In this document: piece by piece, positions 1-10,091 of the stretch
Position numbering within the stretch: position 1 is the first letter of the stretch
How the letters are laid out: the number at the start of each line of letters is the position of its first letter
Source of the DNA: Albugo candida
Lineage: Eukaryota > Oomycota > Peronosporomycetes > Albuginales > Albuginaceae
Reading direction: 5' to 3'
Assembly (NCBI GenBank): GCA_905220665.1
Contig: CAJNAR010000169.1
Span: 310,001 to 374,000 of the forward strand
Length of the DNA: 64,000 nt
Position numbers and translations under genes: made by a program
The notes under the pieces: generated by a model
The model's input: only the letters and a program-made list of their open reading frames with translations
Told to the model about the DNA's origin: nothing
The model's database searches: none

Positions 1-2020
1 ACAGGTTTCCAAGTCGATCTCTCGGTGTAAGTGGGCCCTTTAAGTCAGAGCAACGACTCCATCAATGCTTTCAATTGGAGAGCGCTCACTGAATCAACTT
101 TGGCCTGTCGATTTCTGCTCTGCTTTCCTTGAGCACAGGTCAAACAGTTTTCACGACTGTGATCCGTAAGCATGATTCCAGACGCAGAGTCCTTGGTTAA
201 TCGTTCGATAGCATCGTAATTAAGGTGTCCCAATCTTCTGTGAAACTCCATTAGTGATCCCTTTTGAACTGCACTCGAAAAATTATTTGGATATTCGAAA
301 TTTCCATCAACGGTCGCCAAAATGACGTCACGAACTTGAGAAACTTTTCGGTGAATTTTGGCCTTCACAACGAGTACATTTTTCATCAGGTCGACATCAA
401 AAGCAACATTTTTGCCATCAGTGCTTGCGAGGACACATTTTCCGGAATGTTTCATTCACGAGTACCCTTTCTCGTCTAAAATTCCATACATGATAAAATT
501 TTGCGTTGAGCCTTTGGCGTAATCAACGTTCGTGAGCTTCACAATCTTCTGTTCTCCCAACGCCATCACAGCCAGCATCACAGATCCTTTTTTGCTGATT
601 TGTAAAGGCTTTCCATCTGACTGAACGCAAGTGCCGTCAGCATCTTCCAAGTCGTCTAGCCATGTTTTATCTCCAATCAGGTGTAGGCGACTAGAACCAC
701 TGTCTAAAATCCAGATTTGCTCATCACAGCTCGTACGTCCGGAATAGCCAGAGTGAGGTCCGCTTCATCCTTTTCTCGTTGATACGCTTTTGGACATTTA
801 GCTTTCAAGTGACCCATTTCTCCGCAGATATGACATCGTCTCGTATCTTGAAACCGACGGTCTTGAATTGCGCTAACAACTTCCCTTCCCGTTCGTTTAT
901 TAACTACGCCTGACTCCCACGCTTGAGCAAAGTGTGTCAGCTCTTCCGCTTGCTGAATGTAGTCTGTTCTGCGATCATCCACCTTCGCCATTAACACGAT
1001 TCTCATCTCTTGAGAAGCATATTGAACGATATTGTTCAAAACGAGGTAGTCCGACCCCCCACCCGATGCCTCACTCACTGCGTTCGAGTACATTAGGTGG
1101 TCTATCCATGAACTTCTCACATCTTTAGGACGAGTAAACAAGTCCATTGCTTGAGCCGGCGTAATGGTGCTTTTAAAAGCTTTTAACATCTTTTCCATGG
1201 TATATTGGAGTGTCGGTACTTGGCTCCACCAGGCTTCAATCTATGTTGAAATATCTTTCGGCTTTACCTTCAAGGTGATGGCCAAATATACCAACCTTGA
1301 CATCTTCAGGCCACGAGAACCCACACGTATATTGAGCCATAACGATTTGCCTCTCAAATCTTTTCCCCCACTTTATAAAACCAAATCCCAGACCTGGATA
1401 CAATTCCTTTCCGTCGAATGGTTTAATATTCAACTCTTTTTGTCGCGCATCAAGATATCCGAACGCAGCTGCACCACGGTTGCCTTGGTTCCCCTTGATG
1501 TCGCGGGACTCCACTAACTCCATCGACATTGAATCTTTGGCGATCGTAGTCGCGTACACCATATTCAGGCTGATGCTCGTTAACAAACTGTGGATGTACA
1601 TATCGATGTTCCTTTCGGGAATGTCTGTTAGTGAATCAAGGTGCATCCGCGGACCGCGACCCAGTGCCGATTCAACAAATTCGGATTCCTGTCCGGGCTC
1701 ATGGATTGTTCTTCTGATATTCTCCTTTCCCTCTCATCCATTATCACATCCCTTCGGAGCTCAGACTGCGATTCTTCTAGACGATCCAAACGACCAACCA
1801 GCCCACGCATGAGCTGCAACAATTCGTCTTTGTCTTGTTTATCACCCCTATTCCTCTCCTGAAGTGTTTGGTTTGTACGCCAACATCCACCGCCGTGCTT
1901 TTTTCTTCTAGTACGTCTACTACCCTGGCTCTCTCGTGGCCAGGAGTAGTCACTGGTGACGAGGCATTATTCTCGTCAACCTCATAGCCATGAACAAAGT
2001 CCGCCATGGGGCTCATAACC
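1..2020 (-). mobile_element. Degenerate Ty1/copia retrotransposon, 5' part (gag to start of integrase)
   Basis: Minus-strand reading, 2016 to 45, gives a broken copia polyprotein. Gag pieces lie at 2016-1777, 1822-1628, 1646-1236 and 1198-704, in several frames. The last Gag piece carries a CCHC zinc knuckle (CHICGEMGHLKAKC, near 833-790). A protease active-site motif (WILDSGSSR) lies in another frame at about 713-687. After an in-frame TGA at 458-456 comes the GAG-pre-integrase/HHCC zinc finger (FHRRLGHLNYDAI and CLTCAQGK) at about 260-120. At least three frame changes and one internal stop mean the copy cannot make an intact polyprotein unless these are sequencing errors. The rest of integrase, reverse transcriptase and RNase H would lie left of position 1. 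The gag-protease-integrase order with a GAG-pre-integrase domain is what places it in copia rather than gypsy. Confidence 0.88.
2008..2020 (-). other. Primer-binding site matching the anticodon arm of initiator tRNA-Met
   Basis: The plus strand reads GGGGCTCATAACC. Twelve of these bases equal the anticodon stem-loop of eukaryotic initiator tRNA-Met (GGGCTCATAACC, as in yeast). The site directly abuts the presumed LTR end (TGTT at 2021) and overlaps the first possible Gag ATG (2016-2014); the second ATG, 2007-2005, is the likelier Gag start. Drosophila copia and several protist copia elements are known to prime on a 5' half of initiator tRNA cut in the anticodon loop, and the position and sequence here fit that mode. 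Confidence 0.65.
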
Positions 2021-2227
2021 TGTTAAACCCTGGTGCTGTTATGATAGACACGACACAGGAGAGCGAACTAGAACACGCTCTTTAGTTTCCAATCGAAAAG
2101 TGGTATTGATTTATCACTATTCTTCAGCTAAATACGAAACGCCTCGCTACAATACAAAAATGTTATGTAGTCCACGCATTTCCACATAGCTTCGTCATCA
2201 TTTCTTCAACATATTCTACTTTCAACA
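2021..2227 (-). repeat. Putative 5' LTR of the copia element
   Basis: The inner end is set by TGTT...at 2021, directly next to the primer-binding site. The outer end is uncertain: AACA occurs at 2211 and again at 2227, within a short duplication of TTCAACATAT. Either gives an LTR of about 190-207 bases with TG..CA ends. The partner LTR lies outside the window, so LTR identity and target-site duplication cannot be tested here. Confidence 0.4.
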
Positions 2228-2623
2228 TATCGAGTATTCAATTTGCCACTTGCTGAGTACTACGCATCTTCTAATAGAATGTAGCCTTCGAAATCGCTGA
2301 AGGCGCTCTTTATCCGAGCAAGTGCATCTTAAAGATTGAAGGAATTCATCTCTCTATCGGAACTACACTACACTAAATATCATATATAAGCGACATATTA
2401 GTATGTAAAGGTTATAAAAACTAGGCTCGGTCCAAGCACCACACGTGTCGTGCGGTCGCTTTGTTTTTCTTTAACGCACACACGTTTTATTTTCTTCTCT
2501 TTCGGTTCTTGTCGTCGAATCAGTTCGACCATTGCTGCACTTGAAGATACCTCGATAACGTGTTAGCCTCTCCAGAATATCTACACATCTCAGCTTGTTG
2601 ATTGATTACCATATCTTATCACC
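2228..2623. other. Intergenic region upstream of the Bfr1-like gene
   Basis: No reading frame of note. It should hold the promoter of the gene at 2624. An A/T-rich TATAAAAA lies at 2412-2419, and pyrimidine-rich stretches follow up to the start codon. No RNA gene was seen. Confidence 0.5.
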
Positions 2624-4243
2624 ATGAGCGCTCCTTCCAGCCCACAAAAAGAGACGGAAGTCGCCGATTTAACTGAGACGCCCGTCATCAATGCATCCAC
2701 TGTCATTGAAAAGCTGCTTAAACCCGATAAAGCTGAACACGATGCGCAAATCGCCGCACTAAATGCTGATATCAAGAATTTACGAGATCGAACTGTACGT
2801 TACCGCATATTACAATTTGCACTCCGATGTATTCAATTACTCAATTCATAGACCGCTATCCGAGCTGTATTGGATGGAATTCAAAATGGACGCACGGGTT
2901 ATGGCGATCAAATCCAAGCGGCAAAGAACAAGTACGCGGAACTACGTGCGGAGAAAGACAAATTGCTGTTAGAACGCAATGAGCTCAACGCCAAATCACG
3001 GCAAGCGCACGATAAGAAAGACAAATTGGTCTCATCGCAACGCTCATTGCGATCCAATTTGAAATTCACTACGAGAGAAGAGATCGATGAGGAGATCTCT
3101 AGACTTCGTCATCAGCAGGAGACACGGTCCATGACGCTTATGGAAGAGAAAAGGCTCATCAAAGAGATCGAAGCCCTACAGCAGTCAAAAGATCATGCTC
3201 ACAAATACTCACAGGAGCGTGATACTATCGAAAGACAGAATGGCCTTTTGAAGGATTTCAAAGCAGAGCTTACAGCAAAGAACAAAGAGATTGATGGAGT
3301 TCAAGAGAAAATGAATGGATCAAAGGAGGAGTTAGATAAATTGTACGCATTGAATGCCGCTGAACAACAGCAAGGAAAATACAGTGAGCTCATGAATGAG
3401 CGTAAAGAAATATGGGCTGAATTGGATGCAAAATATCAAACTATTAGAGAGCTCAGAGACGCTTTCAAGGAAGCGAACGACAAGTATTACGAGAATGTTC
3501 GAGCTATTCGTGAAAAGAAACGGCTTGCACGTCAAGAAGAGGAAGATCGCCAAAAGCAAGAGTACGAAGTCAAACTCGCCGAATACGAAAAAGAAGTTGC
3601 AAAGTTACATCCATTTCAGAATCAACTGGACATTTGTGACGCTCTGGTCACATACTTTGAGAAGAATTTCTCAAAAGATTTGAACAACGGCGAAACGAAT
3701 TCTGACGACTCGAATTCGAATCCATTGCCGGAATTAGACGGAATGAAGCCTCTGCAACGCAAAACGGAAGATTACATGGCTCCTACTCGCGACGATGGAA
3801 GAAAGAAAGGAAAGCGGGGCGGTGGGAAGAAGGGCAAAAAAGACCAAAAAATGTCACTTCCAATCGTTCAGTTGGAATCACTCGGCACCATTGGCTTACT
3901 ACCGCCATCAAAAGTATCTGCCGTTCAGGCTACCATCGATGCAATCAAAGAAAAGAAAGAGTGGTATCAAAAGCAAACTTTAAAAGATTCGGATCCCACC
4001 ACCAGCGATGAAGCAGCAAAGATCACGAAAACTCCCTCAGCAGAGAGCAGCGTGGTGTCAAGAAAGCAAAATCGACGTGAATTCAAATCGAGTGACGAGC
4101 GCGCATTTCCGACTCTCGGAGCTTCAGCCGGAGACACAGGAGACAGCTCATCATGGGGACCATCAGCATCAGTGGAATCTCCAGATGCCATCGCTTCTCT
4201 ATCTCCAACCACTGAAGTTGTTATCGCCGATTTGGAAGCTTAG
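2624..4243 (+). CDS. Bfr1-like coiled-coil protein (nuclear segregation/mRNP-associated)
   Basis: Two exons, 2624-2794 and 2852-4243, with a 57-base intron (GTACGT...ATAG, phase 0), give about 520 residues. The start ATG has a favourable CACC before it. Residues 20-300 are almost all charged coiled coil, rich in K/E/R/Q (for example [19 protein letters not shown]). A helical segment follows ([16 protein letters not shown]), then a Lys/Gly-rich stretch ([18 protein letters not shown]) and a C-terminal FPTLG motif. Yeast Bfr1, a polysome- and ER-associated mRNP protein, has this architecture and length. The assignment rests on general pattern, and coiled coils are prone to false matches. FPTL-type motifs occur in translation-associated proteins, which agrees with an RNA role. 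It lies 126 bases upstream of the NAPRT gene on the same strand. Confidence 0.65.
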
Positions 4244-4369
4244 TGTTAAGAAACGTATTGCTTTCTCGCATAGAAAATAAGCACAAAATGATTTTCTTCG
4301 AGTCGAATCTCGATTGGCTTAAATTTTGTATTGAAGTCGGAAAATTCATATCGTTGCCATTTCGAATAA

Positions 4370-6346
4370 ATGTCAGAGCAAAAGCGCGTGTTCATTCCGA
4401 CCAATTCGTTGGTGTCACCAATGCTGACCGATCTGTACCAGATCACAATGTACGTCTGCTCACTCTCATTGATCTCTCCACGCTGCTAAAAGCTCGTAAT
4501 CGGCTGTATTACAGGGTGTATGCGTATTGGAAAGAAAAGCGTCATAATGATATCGCTGTATTCGATCTATTTTTCCGCAAAAATCCATTTAACGGAGAAT
4601 ACACCGTCTTCGCTGGCTTGGAGGAGGTATCATGCGCGAATAGATACGTACAAAATGGCGAAATCACTTTTGTGTCTTAGGCGCTCGCGCTTATTGAGAA
4701 TTTCAAATTCTCAGAAAGCGACATTGCATACTTGCAAGGATTATTTCCACGGATAGAGATTGAGTTTTTCGACTGGTTGGCGACGCTCGATTGCTCAGGA
4801 ATCAAAGTTTGCGCTGTGAAGGTACTTTTCTATCAATGGCTTGATGGTTGTTCATTTACATCGTTGAGTAGGAAGGAACGATTGTGTTCCCACGTGTGCC
4901 TGTGATTCGGGTTGAAGGAGATCTGGCTGTTGGACAACTGTTGGAGACGCCGCTGCTTAATTTACTGAATTACGCAAGTCTTGTGACAACTAATGCAACC
5001 CGATTTCTCAAAGCGGCAGGACCGAATGTAGAGCTGATCGAGTTTGGTTTGAGACGAGCACAAGGTCCAGACGGAGGGCTTAGTGCTTCGCGATATGCAT
5101 ACATGGCTGGATTTGCTGGAACAAGCAATGTTTTAGCTGGAAAGTTGCATAATATCCCAGTCAAAGGAACCAATGCCCATGCTTTTATTCAAGCGCATAT
5201 GAGTTTAGATCAAGTGGAGGTGCTTCCATTGCAAGCACAAACGTTCAACGCTGAAAGTTTGTTCCGAGGTAGGAGGCAATGGTCGACGGGACGAAGATCA
5301 CTGGAATAGTTTTGAAATACCGGCGCGAGCTGGAGTATATGAGGACGAACAATGTAAAGATCACTTCGACTTTATCGATTTGACTTGTTATTCCTGATTT
5401 TCCAGGGCGAGCTTGCAGCATTCATTTCCTATGCAGTAGCCTTTCCAAATGCATTTCTAACCTTAGTCGATACGTACGACACGATGGCGGTACGGCTTCA
5501 AGAAGAGAAGCGCCGAAAGATTGAGATCTGTTTTGTAGTCTGGCATTCCAAACTTCATTTGCGTGGCGCTGGCGCTGCATGAACTTGGGTACCAAGCCAT
5601 AGGAATTCGTCTGGACAGTGGCGATCTATCATACCTTTCTCGATGGACTCGAGCCGAATTTGTTGCAATTGGTGACCGATACGACATCTCCTACTTCAAG
5701 CATCTAAACATAACTGCCAGCAATGATATTAACGAAGCGGTCTTGAACTCTTTGAACGAGCAGGTATTTGAAGCCTGACCATCCGATTTCCTGGTACAAA
5801 CTCTTGATGTAGGGCCATGAGATCAATACATATGGCATCGGCACGCATCTAGTAACGTGTCAGGCTCAGCCAGCACTCGGGATGGTGTACAAACTGGTCG
5901 AAATCAATGGCTCTGCTAGAATCAAACTATCCGAAGATGTAGCGAAAGTGACGATTCCCGGAGCTAAAACGGCTTTCCGCCTTCTAGGAGCAAACGGAAA
6001 ACCAATCTTGGATGTTATGGTCGGTTCCAAAGAACCTTCACCCACAGCTGGTAGAAGAATGCTATGTCGCCATCCCTTCGATGAACTCCGTCGCGCTTAT
6101 GTGACACCTTCAAAGACGATTCTTCTGCATGAACTTGTTTGGGACGGAGTGAATGGAGGACTCATTGCTGACTTGCCGACGTTACAGCAGCGAAGAGAGT
6201 ACGTTTGGCAGCAATTTCAGCTGATTCGAGAAGATGTGGTGCGATCGTTAAATCCGACGCCATACAAAGTGTCTGTATCGAGTGATTTGTACGATTTTAT
6301 TCATGATATGTGGCTCCATGAGTATCCGGTCCATGACCTTCATTGA
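4370..6346 (+). CDS. NAPRT: Nicotinate phosphoribosyltransferase (NAD salvage)
   Basis: Eight exons: 4370-4449, 4515-4626, 4681-4821, 4872-5268, 5310-5353, 5406-5489, 5539-5763, 5813-6346. They give 538 residues, the same length as human NAPRT. Introns are 41-65 bases. The enzyme joins nicotinate to PRPP with ATP to make nicotinate mononucleotide, the first step of the Preiss-Handler route to NAD. Seen in order: substrate-pocket start ([17 protein letters not shown]), FAGLEE, the central [13 protein letters not shown] block, LVDTYDT, then [13 protein letters not shown], whose Asp/Ser bind phosphoribose, and the C-terminal GIGTHLVT loop that binds phosphate. All motifs of a working enzyme are present once the introns are removed. 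The 41-base intron 5269-5309 is the shortest and the least certain junction. The ATG was chosen because it opens the conserved N-terminus directly. Confidence 0.93.
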
Positions 6347-7952
6347 TCAATCCATTATGTAATTTTTGGCACACTAGTAAGGAATGTTTGTTTCATCACA
6401 CGATCAAAGTCGACTTTGATCAACTACATGTAACATTTCTTCTACACAAACCAAAACCTTTATTTTTCTTCGCTGTGATCCAACGCGTTGTTGGGAACTT
6501 CACCTGGAGTGCGTTCAATAGCGGCTCGATCCATGAATGCGGATCTCGTCAAACAGGTACAAACGACTGTGCATTATAACATTCTTTCTAGCGATTTTCA
6601 ACTGGTGTCTTGAACTCAACAAATTTGCTCTGGATAAGGTAAGCATGGACGACTCGAAAAACATTATAAAAGGTGTTCATGTATCTTGCACCGCCTCTTC
6701 TCAAAGGTCCTATTGAATCGCTACTACAAACTCTGCGATACATAAGACAGAATCTGTCTAAAAATTGACTCATATGGGACGTATGAAACAATTTCCAAAG
6801 GTGGTGCAAGATACATGCTTATCTATATTGATGTGAATGCAAACCTTTTCGCTCATTAGTGAGCTCACTTCCTTACATATCAGCCGGGTTTAGAATTTCG
6901 CACTATATCGACTTTTGTTGCACTTGGGCAATTATTCTTGTATTCAGGTTGATGCTGTAACGATTCACAGTTTTCGTTGCATCCATCCCCATGCTAGTGT
7001 TCGAGAGCGAAGCTGACTAAGGAAGTTTGATGAATGCGCGGGCAATGGAGTGAATCGCTCATGATTATCCGCCCATATATGCCGATCGTGTCGCATTGTG
7101 CTTCTTGAAATGTCTTAGCAAAAAGAACCGAGATAGCGAGCAGTTTTTGTTGCAAGCTATCTTGTGAATGAATAGCCTTTTTCTTCTTGAGCAAATGAGA
7201 GCAACCGAAGTCATTGGAGTCGGTCCGAACCCTGTAAAAGCCGCTCAGGATCGATCATTATGTGACTGAATGAGTATAAAAGACGTACGCGACAAAAGAA
7301 GAATGAGGCTGAAAGAGATGCAAGCGTTTTATGGATACATATAGTCAAGGAATGCGCTGAATCATATGTCTTAAATGACCCTCATCGCTCAGACCTGGAA
7401 ATAGACAAGAAGTCTAGCTCTCATGCCAAAGAAATCGGATTCTGGTAGCCTGATGCTGTCAAAAGCGCTTGCATCGATAAAGTGTCTCCTGTCAGAACAG
7501 CGTCTGATGACATACATTTACCATAACACGATCAATATATTGAAACAGAGCCTTAAAACGTTAAAGGGTGTTCGCTTCCATCCACACGCTCGTTCGCATT
7601 TGACATGCGAGTAGTCAGCTCTGCTTGACCCCAAACGTATCTCCAAACGCTTTCGGTCATTGATTCTATAGCAATCATACGATTGTATCGATCAAATTTA
7701 ATGCAAAGGTCATTTCACTCATTTGATAAGACATGCTGTATGCATCGCTGCGCTCAACCATGCAACTCGATTCTAAAAATCATCAATGAAGCCGGATCGA
7801 AACCGTAGCTTCACCTTACCGTACCTATACATTTAAGTACGACCGTCTCGATAGGATCTGATTATAAAGAGAACCACAACGCGACATGTTTTGAAAGCTC
7901 CCTGAAGCGACATTTCCATTTATTTCACAGTCTCTCCGTCTAAGAAAAAAAA
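6347..7952. other. Gene-poor gap between NAPRT and the homocysteine methyltransferase pair
   Basis: About 1.6 kb with no reading frame that resembles a known protein; the longest plus-strand ones (6343-6579, 7423-7614) look random. It holds an imperfect inverted repeat (separate entry). A short stretch near 6520-6640 has splice-like GT..AG spacing but no recognisable product. The promoter of the gene at 7953 should lie in the last few hundred bases. Confidence 0.5.
6678..6817. repeat. Imperfect 18-base inverted repeat with about 104-base loop
   Basis: Arms at 6678-6695 (CATGTATCTTGCACCGCC) and 6800-6817 (GGTGGTGCAAGATACATG) match as inverted copies at 17 of 18 positions. Flanks are not inverted copies. 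It could be a small MITE-like remnant or a hairpin in a transcript; no target-site duplication was seen. Confidence 0.45.
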
Positions 7953-8945
7953 ATGCCACTTCCACATGACAAGCAGTCCATTTGTGTAATCGCTGGAGGC
8001 ACACGCGAAGAGCTGTTTTCACGCGGTCTTCAAGATTCTCTAAATTTGAGATCAGCCTCAGCGCTCGTCGATCCCAAAAAGCATTCTCTGATTCTGAACA
8101 TACATGAAGAGTATCTTTTAGCCGGCGCATCTCATCTGATAACTTGTAACTACGATGTAGTTCCCGGAAGAGGTTTCACTTCGGAAGAAATCATTCAGTA
8201 CACTCGATTGGCGGGTCGACTGGCTCTAACTGCGCGAGAAAACGCGGAAAGCAATGATGCGAATTTTCCAGCTACGGTGTGTGGATCTCTCCCACCATTA
8301 TACCCGAGTTTCCGTTACGATCGGACTTTTGACGCAGAGGACCTCAAACGGAATTATCTGCTGATTGCAGAATCACTTTGGAGTTTTTGTGACGTTTATA
8401 TCGCTGAAAGTATGTCTTCGATCGCAGAAGCAAAACTGGTGTTTGAAGCTGTGGAGCATTTGGGCAAGCCCATTATCATATCATTTGCTTTAAACACTCT
8501 GGGAGGCTTACGAAGTGGCCAAGATGTAATCCGAGCATACAGAGAAATGATTGCTTTTTTCAAAAGTCGACTGGAAATGGAACGTGAGACTCCACAGCCT
8601 GAGCTAGCAGCCATATTGTTTGATTCTTCACAGCCGGAGGACATTGCCAAAGCTATCAAACGACTCTCGAAAGAAGAATCTCTTCTTGTACAAATGCGTG
8701 AGCACGGCATTCAATGGGGTGGGTATGGTGACCATATTTCGCCTACGTCTCGAGCAGGTTTTCTGGAAGAAAGGATTGCACCGGGAGCACTCAATTCCAA
8801 GCTGGATGTCGAGATTTTCAACGGATTCATGCAAAAATGGAAGCTTTTGGGGGCCCATTATGTTGGCGGTTGTTGTGGAATCAGTCCCGAGTACATCCAA
8901 GTGATGCGTCAGAATTTGAATTCGCCCACATGTATTCGTCCGTAA
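7953..8945 (+). CDS. Homocysteine S-methyltransferase paralogue, active site altered
   Basis: Single exon, 330 residues. The Hcy-binding domain fold is clear through CGSLPPL at about residue 110, SFALN near 177-181 and a C-terminal GGCCG (305-309). Active members transfer a methyl group from S-methylmethionine or similar donors to homocysteine, using a zinc held by one Cys in an NCC-type motif and two in GGCC. Here the N-terminal DGG is AGG (residues 14-16), and the NCC position is DSS (224-226), so one zinc ligand and the usual Asp are missing. The intact tandem paralogue at 9032 serves as reference. The product is probably inactive or has a new role, although the frame is fully open. The A-rich leader puts ATG at 7953 directly after nine A residues. 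Confidence 0.8.
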   Translation: MPLPHDKQSICVIAGGTREELFSRGLQDSLNLRSASALVDPKKHSLILNIHEEYLLAGASHLITCNYDVVPGRGFTSEEIIQYTRLAGRLALTARENAESNDANFPATVCGSLPPLYPSFRYDRTFDAEDLKRNYLLIAESLWSFCDVYIAESMSSIAEAKLVFEAVEHLGKPIIISFALNTLGGLRSGQDVIRAYREMIAFFKSRLEMERETPQPELAAILFDSSQPEDIAKAIKRLSKEESLLVQMREHGIQWGGYGDHISPTSRAGFLEERIAPGALNSKLDVEIFNGFMQKWKLLGAHYVGGCCGISPEYIQVMRQNLNSPTCIRP

Positions 8946-9031
8946 TCTGATTGGTCGTTATTCTATAATATATTTTATCACACCAATCAGTTTATTTGAA
9001 CGAGGATTCTTACTCAATATTACCCAATCAT

Positions 9032-10036
9032 ATGTCTCTAATCGCTAAGCAAACTGGATGGCTGTCACGAAGTAAAGCTTTGTGCACTATGCCTCTCGTA
9101 GATCTCTTGGACGGAGGAACAGGAGAAGAGCTCATCCGAAGGAAAATGCACGATGATCGTCAAATTTGGTCAGCAGGTGCCCTCGTACGAGACCAGTATC
9201 ACACGCTGTTGGTCGACGTTCATCATTCGTTCATGAAAGCAGGCTCCAAGTATATCACATGCAACAATTATGGCGTCACGCCGGGCGTAGGATTTTCAGA
9301 GTCTGAGGTCGTAAGGTACAGCATGCTTGCAGGTAAATTAGCCGATAAAGCTCGTGCTCAATTCTACTCGGAAAATGCCGAAAAACGTGACGAGATCATG
9401 ATTTGTGGTTCTTTACCGCCATTATTGGAAAGCTACCGTCCTGATAAAATCCTATCCTTCCAAGAAGGCTCAAAATGGTACTCTCTAATAGGAGGTGCAC
9501 TCATTCCTTACATTGATATATTTTTGGCTGAGACACTTTCGACCACAGAGGAAGCCAAACAAGTTATCTCAGCTGTTGACAAGTACCGGAAGCCTCTTAT
9601 GGTATCGTTCACATTGAATGAAAGAGGTCAGCTGAGAAGTGAGGAAGACGTCGTGAGTGCGATAACAACCGTGTTAGAGTACTCTAAGAATCATTTGACT
9701 CTTCTCCAAGGGTTTTTGTTCAATTGTTGTTCGCCGGAAGCGATCTCACTAGCGCTAAATCAAATTCGTAGTTCGAAAAACGCTGTTAGGATGCTGTCTG
9801 AGCATCGAATTCGGCTAGGAGCGTATGCGAATCGTCTGACTCCGATTGCAAGCGATTGGGCTCTTGCTGAAGTCTCCACACCACAAGCATTCCGAGCCGA
9901 CATCAATATCGATACATATCGAGATTTTGCTAGAATATGGATCGAGATGGGAGCCACAATCATAGGCGGATGCTGCGGTATCGATCCAGAGTATATCGCC
10001 GCTATCCGAGGCGATCTGCTCAATTCCGAAGCCTGA
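9032..10036 (+). CDS. Homocysteine S-methyltransferase (intact paralogue)
   Basis: Single exon of 334 residues if ATG 9032 is used; a second in-frame ATG at 9089 would align better with the start of the neighbouring paralogue. The conserved elements are LLDGGTGEEL at the first strand, ICGSLPPLLESY, VSFTLNERG, the zinc ligands in FNCCSPE (Cys residues about 232-233) and GGCCG (about 312-316). The expected reaction is methyl transfer to homocysteine to form methionine. It lies only 86 bases after the paralogue and in the same orientation, which points to tandem duplication followed by decay of the upstream copy. The 3' end converges on the ankyrin gene with 55 bases between stop codons. Confidence 0.88.
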   Translation: MSLIAKQTGWLSRSKALCTMPLVDLLDGGTGEELIRRKMHDDRQIWSAGALVRDQYHTLLVDVHHSFMKAGSKYITCNNYGVTPGVGFSESEVVRYSMLAGKLADKARAQFYSENAEKRDEIMICGSLPPLLESYRPDKILSFQEGSKWYSLIGGALIPYIDIFLAETLSTTEEAKQVISAVDKYRKPLMVSFTLNERGQLRSEEDVVSAITTVLEYSKNHLTLLQGFLFNCCSPEAISLALNQIRSSKNAVRMLSEHRIRLGAYANRLTPIASDWALAEVSTPQAFRADINIDTYRDFARIWIEMGATIIGGCCGIDPEYIAAIRGDLLNSEA

Positions 10037-10091
10037 TCGACTGATGGATACAAGTTGGTATCAAGCTCTATCAGACGTAAGCGGGCACAAG

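Noticed and set aside
4243..4369. Open frame before the NAPRT start
   Set aside because: It does not resemble NAPRT; the conserved N-terminus begins at ATG 4370 in another frame before intron 1.
6343..6640. Possible small spliced gene after NAPRT (CGSRQTG, then IFNWCLELNKF)
   Set aside because: The intron would be about 36 bases, no family was recognised and no start codon fits.
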